Below, piece by piece: positions 5,760 to 7,355 of a DNA stretch of 7,355 nucleotides. The notes beneath the pieces were generated by a model. That model saw only the letters and a program-made list of their open reading frames with translations. It had not been told where the DNA came from and did not search any database. The stretch spans positions 1 through 7,355 of the forward strand of contig JBIILZ010000155.1 of NCBI GenBank assembly GCA_044338255.1, given 5' to 3'. Position numbers and translations under genes: made by a program. The stretch is from CAIUVD01 sp044338255 (GTDB lineage Bacteria; Planctomycetota; UBA11346). Numbering within the stretch: position 1 is the stretch's first letter; every line of letters begins with the position of its first letter.

Positions 5760-7112
5760 TTATTTAATCAATGAGTCAGTGCATCGACTCATTAACGACG
5801 CTCGCGCGCAGCCCAAGGCCAAGGCCAGACCGAAAAACAGCTGGAAACGCGAAGATGCGTAGGCGGCGAGATCTTCCGTGAGCGAACCGAGCATGAGCAC
5901 ACCGAGAGTGGCCAACAATATCGGCACGACCGCCGGATGGTTATGACGCAGGCGCCAAATTTCCCGCACCACGCTATACAACCAGGCACACCACAGGAAC
6001 AAGCCCGGCACTCCATATAACACCAGCAGACTCAAAAAACTATTGTGCGCGTTTCCCATATCCGCGCCCTCCGGTCCTGGTGCTGACAGACCCTCGGCAA
6101 CCGTCGCGAGCGCCGCTTTATTATAGCCACCATTTCCGACACCGGTCAGCGGATGCTGGCAGAAGGTCTCCCAGGCAGTGTGCCAGATGTAGGTTCTCCC
6201 GTCTTTGCCTGCCAAGGCGTTTTGAATCCGCGCGCCGTGAGTGGGCCACGCGACGACCGCAGTAAGGCCCAGAACCACGATCATGGCCATGGTTACCACA
6301 CCCAGCCGACGCCATGGCAAAAGTCCTGCGGCAAGAATCCAGGCACCGGCAATGAAGGCGAAAAATGCCCCGCGCGCGCCGCTGATGTAGGTCGCGACCA
6401 AGCCCAGCGCCAAGGATGCTGCCACGCTCGTTTGCCAGACACCCGATTTCGTCAGCCACGGGCGCACACGATAGAGCCAAGCCACCACCACCAATGACGC
6501 AAAAGCGGCCGCGTCACCAAAACGAATCCAATGACTGTAAAAACCTGAAGCCTTCACGTGGCGCACGCCCTGGCCATCAACCCGCCATGGAGGGGCACCG
6601 CCGTAACCGATGGAGAATTGCACCACCGCCAGACCGGTGGCCATAAGCGCACCGCCGGCGAGACCCCCTATTGCCCATCCCAAACGCCGCGGCTGGGACG
6701 CCGCCAAAGCCCAAATCGGTAGTGAGAGCCAACAATACGCCCACCCCGGTGGAGTCCGGGATGCCTCAAAGGGACTTACCACCCCACACAACGTCATCCA
6801 CAGGCTGAATGCCACCGCCCAAGGCCAGCCCACGAGAAACGGCACCAGGCGCCGTGGCTCGAGCAGGGCGCCAGCTGCGGCCAACCCGTAGCCGAGATAG
6901 ACCAGGGGCACCGAGACGCACATGCCGACAGCGGCGATCACCAAGCCCACGGTCAGCGCCGTGTCTGACCACCGCGCACCAGCACGCCAAGAAAGAGCAA
7001 ATGACATGGCGACGGCCCCGTGAAGTACGAAGAGCGTCAAAATCCAAATCTCTGCGCAAGGATGATTCGCATGAATGCCTCCCTTGGACTGCGGCACTAG
7101 GCGTATCGTCAA
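5760..7112 (-). CDS. O-antigen ligase/polymerase family membrane protein (WaaL/Wzy/PglL superfamily), start uncertain
   Basis: This polytopic inner-membrane protein has 450 residues from a TTG at 7112 and roughly 10-12 hydrophobic segments, for example about 22-40, 52-77, 90-112, 145-168, 199-215, 228-243, 249-266, 270-289, 360-384, 393-411 and 423-440. The family signature is clear: SGARGAFFAF (R247), RTYIWHTAWETFCQHPLTGVGNGGY (306-330) and a large periplasmic loop ending GNAHNSFLSLLVLYG, where H356 matches the essential His of WaaL-type ligases. Such enzymes move undecaprenyl-linked glycan to lipid A-core, extend it (Wzy), or attach it to pilin (PglL/TfpO); sequence alone does not separate these. 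The start is doubtful. The TTG lacks a well-placed ribosome site, and residues 7-20 look like translated leader. A strong AAGGGAGG precedes an out-of-frame ATG at 7072. The next in-frame ATG, at 7007, would cut into the first membrane segment. It lies upstream of gmd in the same orientation. Confidence 0.88.
   Translation of the reverse strand: MTIRLVPQSKGGIHANHPCAEIWILTLFVLHGAVAMSFALSWRAGARWSDTALTVGLVIAAVGMCVSVPLVYLGYGLAAAGALLEPRRLVPFLVGWPWAVAFSLWMTLCGVVSPFEASRTPPGWAYCWLSLPIWALAASQPRRLGWAIGGLAGGALMATGLAVVQFSIGYGGAPPWRVDGQGVRHVKASGFYSHWIRFGDAAAFASLVVVAWLYRVRPWLTKSGVWQTSVAASLALGLVATYISGARGAFFAFIAGAWILAAGLLPWRRLGVVTMAMIVVLGLTAVVAWPTHGARIQNALAGKDGRTYIWHTAWETFCQHPLTGVGNGGYNKAALATVAEGLSAPGPEGADMGNAHNSFLSLLVLYGVPGLFLWCAWLYSVVREIWRLRHNHPAVVPILLATLGVLMLGSLTEDLAAYASSRFQLFFGLALALGCARASLMSRCTDSLIK
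5770..5793 (-). repeat. 8-bp stem, 8-nt loop inverted repeat at the ligase stop codon
   Basis: AATGAGTC (5770-5777) and GACTCATT (5786-5793) are exact inverted copies around an 8-nt loop. They overlap the last codons of the ligase gene. On the minus strand the stem is followed by the A/T-rich GATTAAATAATACG but has no T-run, so it could be a weak terminator or a chance repeat. Confidence 0.3.
7078..7085 (-). promoter_or_regulatory. Strong Shine-Dalgarno before an out-of-frame ATG at 7072
   Basis: AAGGGAGG on the minus strand is followed after 5 nt by an ATG (7072-7070). From that ATG the frame reads MRIILAQRFGF and then TGA (7039-7037), so it does not enter the ligase frame as written. This is the best ribosome-binding site near the ligase and probably marks its true or ancestral start. 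Confidence 0.6.
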
Positions 7113-7238
7113 TCAAAAGCCTGAACCTTTCCAGTCCCAGCTCATGCAATGCCCAGAAACTCAATCGATTGGTCAATAATTTATAAAAATCAGCGACCCC
7201 ACTCCGCATCCGCATCCTATTCGGTAGGTTGTAACAGC
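7113..7238 (-). other. Intergenic region upstream of the ligase gene
   Basis: These 126 nt hold no gene I can support. A relatively A/T-rich patch at 7171-7190 includes TATAAA (7185-7180) and TTGACC (7176-7171) on the minus strand, but neither pairs with a good partner element at 16-18 nt. No terminator hairpin with a T-run follows the upstream partial gene, so read-through into the ligase gene is possible. Confidence 0.3.
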
Positions 7239-7355
7239 TCAGGCGGCCTTCCGATAATCCTTTGAAGACTTGGCTTTTGTCGTCATCGGCACCTTCGGCA
7301 ACCACGGCCTCCCGGCCAGCGCCAGGGCGATGGCAGCGCACGGGTCGACCCCGTT
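7239..7355 (-). CDS. Partial CDS, C-terminal 38 residues of an unknown protein
   Basis: The frame entering from the window edge is open to a TGA at 7241-7239. It reads NGVDPCAAIALALAGRPWLP and then a lysine-rich tail ending SSKDYRKAA. Of 38 codons, about 31 end in G or C, which is higher than the competing frame over the same bases and typical for genes in this GC-rich DNA. That is the main support for coding. The protein family cannot be identified from 38 residues. It has the same orientation as the ligase and gmd-fcl genes and ends 126 nt before the ligase frame, so it may belong to the same glycan locus. Confidence 0.45.
   Translation of the reverse strand, partial: NGVDPCAAIALALAGRPWLPKVPMTTKAKSSKDYRKAA

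Noticed and set aside
6080..6891. Several plus-strand open frames opposite the ligase gene
   Set aside because: Basic, Pro/Arg-rich shadow translations without motifs, opposite a gene with clear membrane-protein character.
6766..7341. 191-residue minus-strand open frame starting MRCHRPGAG
   Set aside because: It runs through the partial upstream gene, the intergenic region and the ligase in a different frame. Codon third positions favour the other frames, and no family is recognisable.

Overview
The window is GC-rich chromosomal DNA from a Gram-negative-type bacterium. The best lineage clue is the gene ending at 2956. It encodes a class III-type prepilin start (GFTLIEL) followed by a C-terminal H-X9-DG motif, a combination abundant in Planctomycetota, Verrucomicrobiota, Lentisphaerota and relatives. 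That placement is an inference. No tRNA, rRNA, CRISPR array, insertion sequence or phage gene was recognised.

Layout. (1) 36-967, minus strand: a two-gene unit of ppnP (small cupin nucleoside phosphorylase) and a HAD-family phosphatase, joined by a TGATG stop/start overlap. (2) 968-1108: a divergent intergenic region with a TGGACA-N11-TGTCCA dyad. (3) 1109-2953, plus strand: glmS, which makes glucosamine-6-phosphate and so feeds UDP-GlcNAc, peptidoglycan and LPS. (4) 2956-5685, minus strand: an apparent operon gmd > fcl > pseudopilin. The first two genes convert GDP-mannose to GDP-L-fucose and overlap by ATGA. The pseudopilin reading frame follows directly. (5) 5686-5759: an AT-rich spacer with inverted repeats, the likely gmd promoter region. 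(6) 5760-7112, minus strand: a polytopic O-antigen ligase/polymerase-family protein. (7) 7239-7355: the C-terminal end of another minus-strand gene that runs off the window.

The genes form a surface-glycan locus: an amino-sugar supply gene, activated fucose synthesis, a WaaL/Wzy/PglL-superfamily membrane enzyme and an exported pilin-like protein.

The most unusual feature is a perfect 35-bp palindrome (17-bp arms, 1-nt centre) inside the pseudopilin leader, 15 nt past the fcl stop codon. An ATG lies directly after the fcl stop and behind a Shine-Dalgarno-like AGGGG, but it is out of frame with the pilin. Removing 31 nt of the palindrome would join it in frame as MQLFPHDG|FTLIEL. This suggests that a palindromic element inserted into a normal prepilin leader. 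Two other genes (the HAD phosphatase and the ligase) also show signs of single-base shifts at short homopolymers, so sequence accuracy should be considered when reading these boundaries.
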